57,678 nt of DNA from Flavobacterium sp. (GTDB lineage Bacteria; Bacteroidota; Bacteroidia; Flavobacteriales; Flavobacteriaceae), in the NCBI GenBank assembly GCA_014378065.1, contig JACMOK010000122.1, positions 1 to 57,678 of the forward strand. The letters run 5' to 3'. The first letter of the stretch is position 1; each line of letters starts with the position of its first letter. The notes beneath the pieces were generated by a model. It was not told the DNA's origin. It saw only the letters and a list, made by a program, of their open reading frames with translations, and did not search any database. Made by a program: the position numbers and the translations under genes. Below, in pieces: positions 24,552-33,414 of this stretch.

Positions 24552-25676
24552 ATGAAAAAAGTATATCTCGATAATGCCGCTACTACTCCGATGCGATTTG
24601 AAGTGATTAGCGAAATGGTAAAAGTCTTACATGAAAATTATGGAAATCCGTCATCAACACATAGTTTTGGTCGACATGCTAAAAATAATATAGAACTTTC
24701 TAGAAAATCGATTGCTAAAGAATTTAATGTTTCTGCTCAAGAAATTATTTTTACTTCAGGCGGAACCGAAGCCAATAATTGGATTTTGCGGAATGCGGTG
24801 AAAAATCTGAAGGTCGAACGAATCATCACCAGTAAGATCGAACACCACGCCGTTTTGCATGCGGTCGAGGCTTTGCAAAGTGAATTTAAATTAATCGTAC
24901 ACTACGTAAAAACCAAATCAGATGGCGCAATTGATGTTGGCGATTTGGTAACATTACTTTCCGAAGAACAAACCACTTTAGTTTCTTTGATGCATGTTAA
25001 TAACGAAATCGGAACAGTATCGGACCTTCAAAGTATAGCGAGGATATGCAAACAGCATCAAGCTTACTTCCATTCCGACACCGTTCAGTCGATTGGTAAG
25101 ATATCGCTCGATTTACAACAAATTCCAATAGATTTTTTGGTCGCTAGCGCGCACAAATTTCACGGACCCAAAGGCATCGGTTTTGCTTTTATCCGAAAGG
25201 GTCTTTCAATGCATCCATTATTTTATGGGGGAGAGCAGGAAAAAGGATTGCGGCCTGGAACAGAATCGATACACAATATCGTAGGCATGGCAAAAGCATT
25301 GGAGCTTGCTTGCGCTGAAATGGCGGTTCAAAAAGAATACATCCTTTCCTTAAAAAAATATTTACTAGAATTGCTAGATATTCATTTTCACGGATTTAAA
25401 ATCAACGGAAATCCTGAAGGTTTTTACAATCTGATTAATGTACTGCTGCCTATTGGGGCTGATAAAACAACAATGATTTTATTTCATTTAGACATGAAAG
25501 GAATTGCGGTTTCAAGAGGAAGTGCCTGTCAATCCGGAAGCACAAAGCCGTCTCACGTATTAGCCGAAATGCTTTCGGAAGAAGATCTGAAAAAACCAAG
25601 TTTGCGAATTTCATTTAGTCACTACAATACAAAAGAAGACGTCGATTGTTTAATCGAAGTTCTCAAGACATTATAA
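24552..25676 (+). CDS. Cysteine desulfurase family protein
   Basis: A 374-residue class V PLP enzyme of the NifS/IscS type, which takes sulfur from cysteine as an enzyme persulfide for Fe-S cluster or thio-nucleoside synthesis. It starts VYLDNAATTPM, contains FTSGGTEANNW, the Schiff-base Lys202 in ASAHKFHGPKG, and the catalytic Cys326 in SRGSACQSGS on the mobile loop. No scaffold (iscU/sufU) or tRNA-thiolation gene is adjacent, so the acceptor is unknown. It converges with the GH13 gene with 16 bases between stops. Confidence 0.93.
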   Translation: MKKVYLDNAATTPMRFEVISEMVKVLHENYGNPSSTHSFGRHAKNNIELSRKSIAKEFNVSAQEIIFTSGGTEANNWILRNAVKNLKVERIITSKIEHHAVLHAVEALQSEFKLIVHYVKTKSDGAIDVGDLVTLLSEEQTTLVSLMHVNNEIGTVSDLQSIARICKQHQAYFHSDTVQSIGKISLDLQQIPIDFLVASAHKFHGPKGIGFAFIRKGLSMHPLFYGGEQEKGLRPGTESIHNIVGMAKALELACAEMAVQKEYILSLKKYLLELLDIHFHGFKINGNPEGFYNLINVLLPIGADKTTMILFHLDMKGIAVSRGSACQSGSTKPSHVLAEMLSEEDLKKPSLRISFSHYNTKEDVDCLIEVLKTL

Positions 25677-25692
25677 ATTGTTTTTCTGATCT

Positions 25693-27096
25693 TTATTTTA
25701 GCAAAACCAAATATTTCCAGGGTGGCAGTGCGATGACATCTTCGCCTTTCAACGTAAAATTTACATCAGAAAATAATTCTTTGTAATTTCCTTTTTGGTA
25801 TTTGGAATTTAGTTTTACCGTTGCCGCCTTGTCGCTGTAATTGATCACTACAATGACTTGCTGGTCGTTTTTGCTTCTCGAAAATGAAATCACTTGATTG
25901 GGTTTGTCATTAAAAATACGAATCATCTCTCCTCCGGAGTTACCATTCCATAGCGCCTGATTGCGGTGTTTCAAATCAAAAAGTTTTTTGTAGATTTTCG
26001 CAAATGGGTGGGTTTTCCATTGAATTTGGTCTTTATCAAAGAATTTTAGCGACCGATTCAGTCCTGCTTCCTGCCCGCTATAAACTAACGGCATACCGTT
26101 AACAGTGCCCGCCAGGACCATCGATGCTTCTAGTCCGTCACCAAAATTAGAATATTGGTTTCCTTCCCACGAATTTTTATCATGGTTATCGGTAAATGTC
26201 ATTCTGTAGGCGCCTCTAGGAAAAGTATTGACATCATGCGCCATATACTCGATCAACCCCGCTAAACTTTTGTGGTCTGTGGTTACCGAATGCATTTTGT
26301 CCCACAGGCTCCAAGAATAAGTCATGTCGAAAGCTTTTTTATGTAAGTCTCTTGATTCCCATTCTGCTAACATAAAAACGGGTTTGACTAGGTCCAGTTC
26401 AGCTCTTACGTTCTCCCAAAAATCAATCGGAATAAATCCAGCCACATCACAGCGGTAGCCATCAATATCAAAATTCTTTACCCAGTATACCATTGCCTCT
26501 GTCATGTATTTTCGCAATCCAGGTTGGTTGTAATCAAAATCGATAATGTCTTCCCAATCATACCACGGGGTGGGTTGAAAGTTTCCTTCTTGAGTTTTAG
26601 AATACCAGTCCGGATGGGATTTTACCAAAGTATTGTCCCAGGAAGAATGGTTAGCGACCCAATCTAAGATTACGTGCATCCCCATACTATGAATTTTCTT
26701 GACCAACGCTCTAAAATCTTCTTTACTTCCGAATTCTGAATTGATGCCGTAATAATCTTTGATTGAATAGTAGCTCCCTAAACTTCCTTTTCTTTTCTCG
26801 ACGCCAATGGTATTAACCGGCATCAGCCAAATGATATCAACCCCCATGTCCTTGAGTCTGGGCAGGTGGGCTTCGAAAGCTTTAAAAGTACCTTCGGAGG
26901 TAAATTGTCGCACATTGACTTCATAAATGGTGGCATTTTTACTCCATTCCGGATGTGTGATATCGACGTAATTTTGCGGTTGGTAGTGCGATAAAGCTCG
27001 CGACTTAATTTCGGTAGTCTTCTTGTTGGTATTGGATTGACATGCCAACAGTAAAAGAAAAGGGATTAAAAAAGGAATGCTAGAATTTGTCTTCAT
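25693..27096 (-). CDS. GH13 alpha-amylase family lipoprotein
   Basis: A 467-residue glycoside hydrolase family 13 protein, anchored by a lipoprotein signal (PFLIPFLLLLAC; Cys19). The (beta/alpha)8 motifs are in order: LDWVANHSS near residue 140 (region I), GYRCDVAGFIP near 217 with the nucleophile Asp (region II), FMLAEWES near 246 with the acid/base Glu (region III), and FTDNHDKNSW near 303 with the transition-state Asp (region IV). A C-terminal beta domain follows. It should hydrolyse alpha-glucans or maltodextrins at the cell envelope. No susC/susD pair or other starch genes are adjacent, so it is not in a polysaccharide locus here. Confidence 0.93.
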   Translation of the reverse strand: MKTNSSIPFLIPFLLLLACQSNTNKKTTEIKSRALSHYQPQNYVDITHPEWSKNATIYEVNVRQFTSEGTFKAFEAHLPRLKDMGVDIIWLMPVNTIGVEKRKGSLGSYYSIKDYYGINSEFGSKEDFRALVKKIHSMGMHVILDWVANHSSWDNTLVKSHPDWYSKTQEGNFQPTPWYDWEDIIDFDYNQPGLRKYMTEAMVYWVKNFDIDGYRCDVAGFIPIDFWENVRAELDLVKPVFMLAEWESRDLHKKAFDMTYSWSLWDKMHSVTTDHKSLAGLIEYMAHDVNTFPRGAYRMTFTDNHDKNSWEGNQYSNFGDGLEASMVLAGTVNGMPLVYSGQEAGLNRSLKFFDKDQIQWKTHPFAKIYKKLFDLKHRNQALWNGNSGGEMIRIFNDKPNQVISFSRSKNDQQVIVVINYSDKAATVKLNSKYQKGNYKELFSDVNFTLKGEDVIALPPWKYLVLLK

Positions 27097-27214
27097 TCGG
27101 AAAATTATTAGTTTTATAAAGATAAATACTTTAGCCTACAAAAAATCCGAAGGATTTTCTTTTTTAAGAAAGTCCACCGGATTAAAAAGCTTCGACAAAT
27201 CAAGCAGCTACAAA

Positions 27215-27712
27215 TTACTTCGCCAACGGCATATCCGAGTTGTAGCAATCTCTATGTAATTTCCATTTGCCATTTTCCATTTTAAATAATTCTAACGATT
27301 TGCCTTTGTCTAGGACTTTACCCTCATTATCCGAAAACGTCCATTCTTCCTCGGCCATCATTTCATTTTCATTGCCCCAAACCTCCACTGTTTTCATGGC
27401 AAATTTAGGTAAACCCGCTTTCATCCACTGCCCAAATACTTTTTGAATATTTTGTCTTCCGACTGTCACGTTGGCATTGGGTTGCATTAACTTTGCGTCT
27501 GTAGTATAACAATTTGCTATTCCTACCGAATCTCTTTTGTTCATTGCGCTTACAAAAATTTCTCCTTGAGTTTCAATCGCAGTTTTGGCCGAAATCATAT
27601 CAAAAGACAAGTTTTTTTCGGCGTTTGGTGGCGGTGCATCTGTTTTTTTACAGCTCATTAAACATGAAAATCCTGCAATTGCAAGAACAGCCAACGAATA
27701 CTTTTTTTTCAT
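27215..27712 (-). CDS. SnoaL/DUF4440-like lipoprotein
   Basis: A 165-residue lipoprotein (signal ending IAGFSCLMSC; Cys21) with a single NTF2-like domain of the DUF4440/SnoaL type. Typical features are AIETQGEIFVSAMNKRDSVGIANCY (helical start of the cone), LMQPNANVTVGRQNIQKVF, and MMAEEEWTFSDNEGKVLDKGKSLELFKMENGKWKLHRD, which ends with the conserved K(W)xxxxD strand. Members are mostly of unknown activity (possible isomerases or small-molecule binders). It stands alone between the GH13 and CotH genes. Confidence 0.85.
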   Translation of the reverse strand: MKKKYSLAVLAIAGFSCLMSCKKTDAPPPNAEKNLSFDMISAKTAIETQGEIFVSAMNKRDSVGIANCYTTDAKLMQPNANVTVGRQNIQKVFGQWMKAGLPKFAMKTVEVWGNENEMMAEEEWTFSDNEGKVLDKGKSLELFKMENGKWKLHRDCYNSDMPLAK

Positions 27713-27820
27713 AATTAGAAAATTAAAGGTTATTAAAATTTATCAAGTAAACTTAACTCATTCTTTTTTAATATGTTAGGTTTATTTTAAAAATTTACAT
27801 TATCCTTATTCTGTGGCTTT

Positions 27821-29899
27821 TTAATGAATTATGATAAGTTTTTTTACAATCGTCATATCGTTTTCGAAATAAAATTTGCAGCTGTATATGCCATTTGCGA
27901 AATGCGATACATCAATGGTACAGCCCCAGGTAATATTTGTGTTTTTAGTTACTAATTTTCCACTTAAATCGTAAATAGCGACAGACTTTGGAGAAATATT
28001 AATATTGTCACTCGAAATATGGAGATGATCATCAACTGGATTTGGGTATAAATAAAAATTTATTTTTTGATTAGGTTGGTTCGTAATTAAACTACAATTC
28101 AACGTGTTTCCCGGAATATTAGCATCTAGCCAGTTCAATCTTAAGTTGATCCAGTTTTTAAATTGGTTTAACTGTCCTTCAAAGGTTGCTGGATCGGCTT
28201 CGATTTCTGGTGTACCTGAATTTACCCCCAAATTGCCCCATTTTTCAAAATGGCGTGCTTGAGCTTGGTATAAATAATTGGACTGTGTGTTAATGTAGGC
28301 ATTCAAAGCAGTATTGCTTAATATTGTAGTTCGTAATGCTTCCCATCGGCACCGCAATTGGTTTTGAAAATTAGTGTCTTGCATAAGACGAACATACCAA
28401 CCTGGCGAATTCACATCAGGACCACAGTCATTAATGTGATGTGCCCAACCAGACCCATCGGTGGCTGAGAAAATCGAACATTCGTTGATGTTTTTCCAGG
28501 CCCAATCAAAATCCCACACCGGACCGGCTTTCAGTTTGGCTATTGTCGTTGGAGAATCTTTATCTTTATGAAAATAGCTGCTTTTCTTAAATCCGTCGTT
28601 GTTTCTTGCCAATTCGTTAATAATTAAATAATCGATGAAAGAATTCGTGTCGATAAATTTATTGTATCCGTTAACTGGATCTGTATAATTTGGACTGTAG
28701 AGCGCAGTTTCAAAATCATTTATAAAATTTTGAATGTAGCTTTGCTGTTCAGACGTGATAACATTCAATTTCGGGTAGTCGTAAACTAAATGTACGTCTA
28801 GTTCAGGATGGTCAATTGGGTGGAAATTGGTAAGCCAACTATTGCTAGCGTCCCAATAATCATTTTTAATAATATAGCCGCCGGTCAAATTTATTCCGGA
28901 GTTTTCAGTAGATTCTAATTTTGCAATATCGACTCTGTCATTGTCTCTTTTAATACTCTCCATCAACAAATAAATTCCTTGATACTTTCCATTAAGCACC
29001 ACTTCACAATACTTGCTTCTTGCTGCGTAATTTCCCATTTCAGAAAATAAAGTATAGGCTAGCGTGTTTCGCATAAAAACTTTGTCGTTATAATTGGCAA
29101 TTAAAACCCAATCATGTTCTGCTGGCATACCCAGTAAAGAAACATCCTGCTGAAGATTGTTTGCATCTACGGTTTCAATTTTATAAGGTTTTTGAGGAAG
29201 CGATTGAGAATAAGCACCACGAAATTCGATTGAAATTCCTCCGCTATAATTGTTTGGAGCATCGGTAACTGTGTTTAAATTTCCTTCTCCATTAAAAATT
29301 AAACCCATAGAGGCATTAATTGCAGGATCATTTTGAATAAGAATTCCGCCTGTGTTAATTAATAAAATTGGAAGATTTGATGAGGTAAGCACAAATGGAC
29401 TTACAGCATTTGCTCCAAAGGTGATACTCCAGTTATCGACCGTTCCTTGGTCTTGTGCATAAGTATCTAGTATTCGTAACTTCCAAATTCCATTTCCGTC
29501 CTGGCCATTATTGCAATCCCCAATATTTTCCTGCGGTTTAAATGTACCAGTAAATGGTGCCACACCAGTATTGATGGAGTTTGCTGCGGATTGATTCAGA
29601 CAGGTATCGGAAAAGTTGTCGTCGCTACCGCCAATTCCTGCAAAGAGGTTAATAGAAGTTCCGTCTGGTGCAATTAAGAAAACGTTTAAATCGGAGTCGT
29701 AGCTGTGCGTAATATTCAAACAGACTTGTACCAATCCCAAAGAAGCGTTGAGTTGATTTGAACTTAATCCTGATGCGGCCAACGTAAAGTCGTTGGCTTG
29801 ACCATCGTCGGTAATAATCCCAACCGTTCCCGAAAACGTCTGAGAATGCGTTACTGCAGTTGCGAACAATAAAAAAAGGAACAGTAATTTTGGTTTCAT
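27821..29899 (-). CDS. CotH kinase family protein with P domain and T9SS sorting domain
   Basis: A 692-residue secreted protein. After a signal peptide (PKLLFLFLLFATAVTHS) comes a proprotein-convertase P domain (residues about 20-160, with ITHSYDSDLNVFLIAPDGT and GNGIWKLRILDTYAQDQGTVDNWSI split by a few loops). The CotH kinase-like domain follows (about 175-560), with QKPYKIE for the ATP Lys and GPVWDFDWAW for the metal-binding Asp residues. The C-terminus (about 615-692) is a type A T9SS sorting domain with YPNPVDDHLHIS and a GIYSCKFYF strand. CotH relatives phosphorylate secreted or coat proteins. The start is at 29899 (MKPKLLFLFL). Confidence 0.88.
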   Translation of the reverse strand: MKPKLLFLFLLFATAVTHSQTFSGTVGIITDDGQANDFTLAASGLSSNQLNASLGLVQVCLNITHSYDSDLNVFLIAPDGTSINLFAGIGGSDDNFSDTCLNQSAANSINTGVAPFTGTFKPQENIGDCNNGQDGNGIWKLRILDTYAQDQGTVDNWSITFGANAVSPFVLTSSNLPILLINTGGILIQNDPAINASMGLIFNGEGNLNTVTDAPNNYSGGISIEFRGAYSQSLPQKPYKIETVDANNLQQDVSLLGMPAEHDWVLIANYNDKVFMRNTLAYTLFSEMGNYAARSKYCEVVLNGKYQGIYLLMESIKRDNDRVDIAKLESTENSGINLTGGYIIKNDYWDASNSWLTNFHPIDHPELDVHLVYDYPKLNVITSEQQSYIQNFINDFETALYSPNYTDPVNGYNKFIDTNSFIDYLIINELARNNDGFKKSSYFHKDKDSPTTIAKLKAGPVWDFDWAWKNINECSIFSATDGSGWAHHINDCGPDVNSPGWYVRLMQDTNFQNQLRCRWEALRTTILSNTALNAYINTQSNYLYQAQARHFEKWGNLGVNSGTPEIEADPATFEGQLNQFKNWINLRLNWLDANIPGNTLNCSLITNQPNQKINFYLYPNPVDDHLHISSDNINISPKSVAIYDLSGKLVTKNTNITWGCTIDVSHFANGIYSCKFYFENDMTIVKKLIIIH

Positions 29900-29959
29900 T
29901 ACAATTGATATTTTAATTTTTGGCAAGTAAAAGCGGGTTAAAGATATCTATATTGAAAT

Positions 29960-29990
29960 AAAAAATCCGTTCTGCTTTCACAAAACGGAT
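29960..29990 (-). terminator. Terminator after cysK
   Basis: On the minus strand ATCCGTTTTG, loop TGAAAG, CAGAACGGAT, then a T-run. The same loop and one arm recur in the lpd terminator. Confidence 0.78.
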
Positions 29991-30013
29991 AAAGTTTGTA
30001 TTTTAAATGTAAT

Positions 30014-30928
30014 TTACAGAAAAAGCCCTTCTATGCTTAAATACCGCTCGCCAGTATCATAGCAAAACGTAAGTACTTTTGCATTTTCCGGAATTTCAGA
30101 AAGTTTCTTAGCCACGGCTGCAAGGGAAGCTCCTGATGAAATTCCTACAAAAAGCCCTTCTTCTTTGGCGGCTCTTTGCGCATATTCAAACGCTTCGTCT
30201 TTGCTTACCTGAATTGTTCCGTCCAACAAGGAAACATTTAAATTCTTAGGTATAAAACCAGCGCCAATTCCTTGTATAGGATGCGGAGACGGTGAGCCGC
30301 CACTAATGACTGGAGAAGCCTCAGGTTCTACCGCAAATACTTTTAGATTGGGAAAGTGTTGTTTTAAAATTTCGGCACAACCGGTAATATGGCCGCCTGT
30401 TCCAACTCCGGTGATTAAATAATCTAACCCGTTGGGGAAATCGTTTAAAATTTCTTGTGCTGTGGTTTTTTTATGGATTTCTATATTTGATGAATTTTCA
30501 AATTGTAAAGGCGACCAAGCTAATGGAATCTCAGCAGTTAACTCCTGTGCTTTTTCTATCGCGCCTTTCATGCCCTTTTCTCGGGGTGTAAGGACAAATT
30601 CTGCTCCGTAAAGACTCATTAAACGTCTTCTTTCGACAGACATTGATTCGGGCATGACTAAAATTATTTTGTATCCTTTTACCGCTGCGACCATGGCCAA
30701 TCCAATCCCGGTATTGCCAGAAGTAGCTTCAATGATGGTGCTTCCGCTTTGCAACGAACCGCTTTTTTCAGCATCTTCAATCATGGCCACCGCTATTCGG
30801 TCTTTTATGCTGGCACTGGGATTGGCGCGTTCTAACTTCATCCAAACCTCACGGTTGGGCCCAAACAAACGATTTATTTTTACGTGTGGCGTGTTGCCAA
30901 TAGTCTCTAAAATATTTTTGTACAACAT
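30014..30928 (-). CDS. cysK: Cysteine synthase (O-acetylserine sulfhydrylase)
   Basis: A 304-residue PLP enzyme that forms cysteine from O-acetylserine and sulfide. The Schiff-base Lys lies in [13 protein letters not shown] near residue 42, the substrate loop is [12 protein letters not shown] near 68, the phosphate loop is [10 protein letters not shown] near 175, and DTGERYLS near the C-terminus is typical of Cys[11 protein letters not shown] also favours CysK over CysM. It starts 11 bases after the serine acetyltransferase stop, so the two steps of cysteine synthesis are in one operon and may form the cysteine synthase complex. Confidence 0.93.
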   Translation of the reverse strand: MLYKNILETIGNTPHVKINRLFGPNREVWMKLERANPSASIKDRIAVAMIEDAEKSGSLQSGSTIIEATSGNTGIGLAMVAAVKGYKIILVMPESMSVERRRLMSLYGAEFVLTPREKGMKGAIEKAQELTAEIPLAWSPLQFENSSNIEIHKKTTAQEILNDFPNGLDYLITGVGTGGHITGCAEILKQHFPNLKVFAVEPEASPVISGGSPSPHPIQGIGAGFIPKNLNVSLLDGTIQVSKDEAFEYAQRAAKEEGLFVGISSGASLAAVAKKLSEIPENAKVLTFCYDTGERYLSIEGLFL

Positions 30929-30939
30929 ATTTTTGTATT

Positions 30940-31776
30940 TTAAATGGAAAATAAATTACTATCGTTAACTTCTTGCTGGTTGATTATTGTATTTCTGGTC
31001 GATTGCATGACCAGTGAATAGGGATTGACACTTTTGGTAATAAATGTATTTCCGCCAATCACACTGTGGCTTCCAATTACTGTGCTTCCGCCCAAAATAG
31101 TGGCATTAGCATAAATGACTACATTGTTTTCTACGGTGGGATGGCGTTTTTTTTCTTCCATACTTTTATCCACTTGCAAAGCACCTAAAGTTACCCCTTG
31201 ATATATATGGACATTTTTGCCGATGACGGTACTTTCACCAATTACGATTCCGGTGCCATGATCAATTACAAAAGGAACATCGATTTTGGCATTTGGATGA
31301 ATGTCGATGCCCGTTTTGCAGTGTGCATATTCTGTAAGCACTCTGGGTAATAAACCGATGTCCTGTTGGGCTATGGCGTTCGCAATTCTGTATACTGCGA
31401 TAGCTGTAAAACCGGGATAGGAATTAATGACTTCTTGAATACAATCTGCAGCAGGATCGTTATCAAGTATGGCTTGAGCGTCTTTTTGTAAGGAATTATA
31501 TAATCTTGGAATGGCTGCATAAACCAACTCCGTAATCTCTGAAAGGGTGTCGTTAGACTTGTCTTTTACAATTTTGGTCAAAAGGGTATTAAAATCCGTT
31601 TTGTTTTGATTCCAAAGCATTTCCATCGTTTTTGTAGCAATCGCTTTCTCTGGAAACAGAATTTGAAATAAATTATCAATCCAAGCTATTATTTCTTTTG
31701 AATCAATTGCCCTCACCCAGTTTTGAGTTTGACTTTTGTGCAGACTTTCAAAAAAAGGAGTCATTTGAGCTGTCAT
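30940..31776 (-). CDS. epsC: Serine O-acetyltransferase (EpsC type)
   Basis: A 278-residue cytosolic enzyme that acetylates serine from acetyl-CoA. The N-terminal helical part (residues about 1-150) is longer than in short bacterial SATs. The left-handed beta-helix part has hexapeptide repeats including [44 protein letters not shown] and [20 protein letters not shown]. The catalytic His lies in [13 protein letters not shown] near 191. The C-terminus is DSNLFSI; the terminal Ile is the residue that inserts into the CysK active site in known complexes. It precedes cysK in an operon. Confidence 0.94.
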   Translation of the reverse strand: MTAQMTPFFESLHKSQTQNWVRAIDSKEIIAWIDNLFQILFPEKAIATKTMEMLWNQNKTDFNTLLTKIVKDKSNDTLSEITELVYAAIPRLYNSLQKDAQAILDNDPAADCIQEVINSYPGFTAIAVYRIANAIAQQDIGLLPRVLTEYAHCKTGIDIHPNAKIDVPFVIDHGTGIVIGESTVIGKNVHIYQGVTLGALQVDKSMEEKKRHPTVENNVVIYANATILGGSTVIGSHSVIGGNTFITKSVNPYSLVMQSTRNTIINQQEVNDSNLFSI

Positions 31777-31792
31777 GGAAATTTATTTCTAA

Positions 31793-31800
31793 CAAATGTA
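31793..31800 (-). promoter_or_regulatory. Putative -7 box for epsC-cysK
   Basis: TACATTTG on the minus strand, 16 bases before the epsC ATG. Confidence 0.48.
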
Positions 31801-31882
31801 GTACACAAATTTGAATTTAAAGAATGCTATTTTAACAACTATTTGTTAAATTTTGGTCTGGTTTTTAGCGGTTTTATGGTAC

Positions 31883-31914
31883 AAAAAAATCCGCTTTGCT
31901 TTCACAAAACGGAT
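31883..31914 (-). terminator. Terminator after lpd
   Basis: On the minus strand ATCCGTTTTG, loop TGAAAG, CAAAGCGGAT, then a T-run. It closely matches the cysK terminator but places its G-T wobble at a different pair. Confidence 0.78.
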
Positions 31915-31949
31915 AGTATTTTTTGAACTAAATAGTTTATAATGAATTA

Positions 31950-33338
31950 TTACAAATGAATGACCTCGCCATAGGCATCAGCAACGGCTTCCATCACCGC
32001 CTCACTCATCGTGGGATGCGGATGAATCGATTTCAGAATTTCATGACCTGTAGTTTCTAATTTACGGGCTACAACCGCTTCGGCAATCATATCGGTGACA
32101 CCGGCTCCAATCATATGGCAACCCAACCATTCGCCATATTTGGCATCGAAGATTACTTTTACAAATCCATCCGGAGTTCCCGCAGCTTTGGCTTTTCCTG
32201 AAGCTGAAAACGGAAATTTTCCAATTTTTAATTCGTATCCTTTTTCTTTGGCTTGTTTTTCGGTTAACCCAACAGACGCAATTTCCGGCGTGGCATAAGT
32301 GCAACCCGGAACATTGCCATAATCGATGGGTTGCACGTGAAGACCTGCAATTTTTTCAACACAATTGATGCCTTCCGCAGAAGCTACATGTGCTAATGCT
32401 TGACCTGGCGTAACATCGCCAATCGCATAATAGCCCGGAATGTTAGTTTGGGAGTAGGCATTGACTAAAATTTTATCTTTATCGACGGCGATACCAACTT
32501 CCTCCAGACCGATGTTTTCAATATTGGTTTTGATTCCCACAGCAGACAGTAACATTTCGGCTTCTATAATTTCTTCGCCTTTGGCCGTCTTTACAAAAGC
32601 TTTTACGCCAGAACCTGAGGTATCAATTTTTTCCACAGAAGCACTAGTCATGATTTTTATTCCTGCTTTTTTGAGGGAACGTTCCATTTGTTTTGAAATA
32701 TCTTCGTCTTCAACCGGAACTACATTGGGCATGAATTCAACCATAGTTACCTCAGTACCCATGGCGTTATAAAAATGAGCAAATTCAACCCCGATAGCAC
32801 CCGAACCAACAATAATCATAGATTTTGGTTGGGAACCTAACGTCATTGCTTTGCGATAGCCAATTACTTTGACCCCGTCTTGTGGAAGGTTGGGCAATTC
32901 GCGTGAGCGCGCACCCGTGGCTATGATAATATGATCGGCATTATATTCTGTTACATTTCCGTCGGCAGCAGTAACGTCTATTTTTTTGCCTGGTTTTAGT
33001 TTCCCAAAACCGTCAATGACATCAATTTTATTTTTTTTCATTAAAAATTGTACGCCTTTGCTCATGCCATCGGCGATGCTTCTACTTCTGGCGACCACCG
33101 CACTAAAATCTTTGTCGTAAGCAGCGATGGTGAGGCCGTAATCTGCTGCATGTTTAAGGTAATCAAAAACTTGTGCCGATTTTAATAAGGCTTTCGTAGG
33201 AATACAACCCCAGTTAAGGCAAACGCCACCAAGACTTTCCTTTTCGATTATAGCTACCTTAAAGCCCAGTTGAGATGCCCGAATTGCCGTAACGTAACCC
33301 CCAGGGCCACTTCCTAAAACAATAATATCGTATTTCAT
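31950..33338 (-). CDS. lpd: Dihydrolipoyl dehydrogenase
   Basis: A 462-residue flavoprotein (E3) that reoxidises dihydrolipoamide in the pyruvate and 2-oxoglutarate dehydrogenase and glycine cleavage complexes. The FAD loop is VLGSGPGGYVTAIRA near residue 6, the redox disulfide is GGVCLNWGCIPTKALL near 38 (CxxxxC), the NAD loop is IIVGSGAIGVEFAHFY near 175, and the C-terminal His-Glu pair is SIHPHPTMSEAVMEA near 440. It is a single gene with its own terminator, away from E1 and E2 genes, so it probably serves several complexes. Confidence 0.96.
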   Translation of the reverse strand: MKYDIIVLGSGPGGYVTAIRASQLGFKVAIIEKESLGGVCLNWGCIPTKALLKSAQVFDYLKHAADYGLTIAAYDKDFSAVVARSRSIADGMSKGVQFLMKKNKIDVIDGFGKLKPGKKIDVTAADGNVTEYNADHIIIATGARSRELPNLPQDGVKVIGYRKAMTLGSQPKSMIIVGSGAIGVEFAHFYNAMGTEVTMVEFMPNVVPVEDEDISKQMERSLKKAGIKIMTSASVEKIDTSGSGVKAFVKTAKGEEIIEAEMLLSAVGIKTNIENIGLEEVGIAVDKDKILVNAYSQTNIPGYYAIGDVTPGQALAHVASAEGINCVEKIAGLHVQPIDYGNVPGCTYATPEIASVGLTEKQAKEKGYELKIGKFPFSASGKAKAAGTPDGFVKVIFDAKYGEWLGCHMIGAGVTDMIAEAVVARKLETTGHEILKSIHPHPTMSEAVMEAVADAYGEVIHL

Positions 33339-33414
33339 TTTAAGTATTTTCTAGATTATTTTCAGTTAGCGAAATTAAGCAATATTTGTTTAATTAAAAA
33401 TTATGAAAGGCCAA

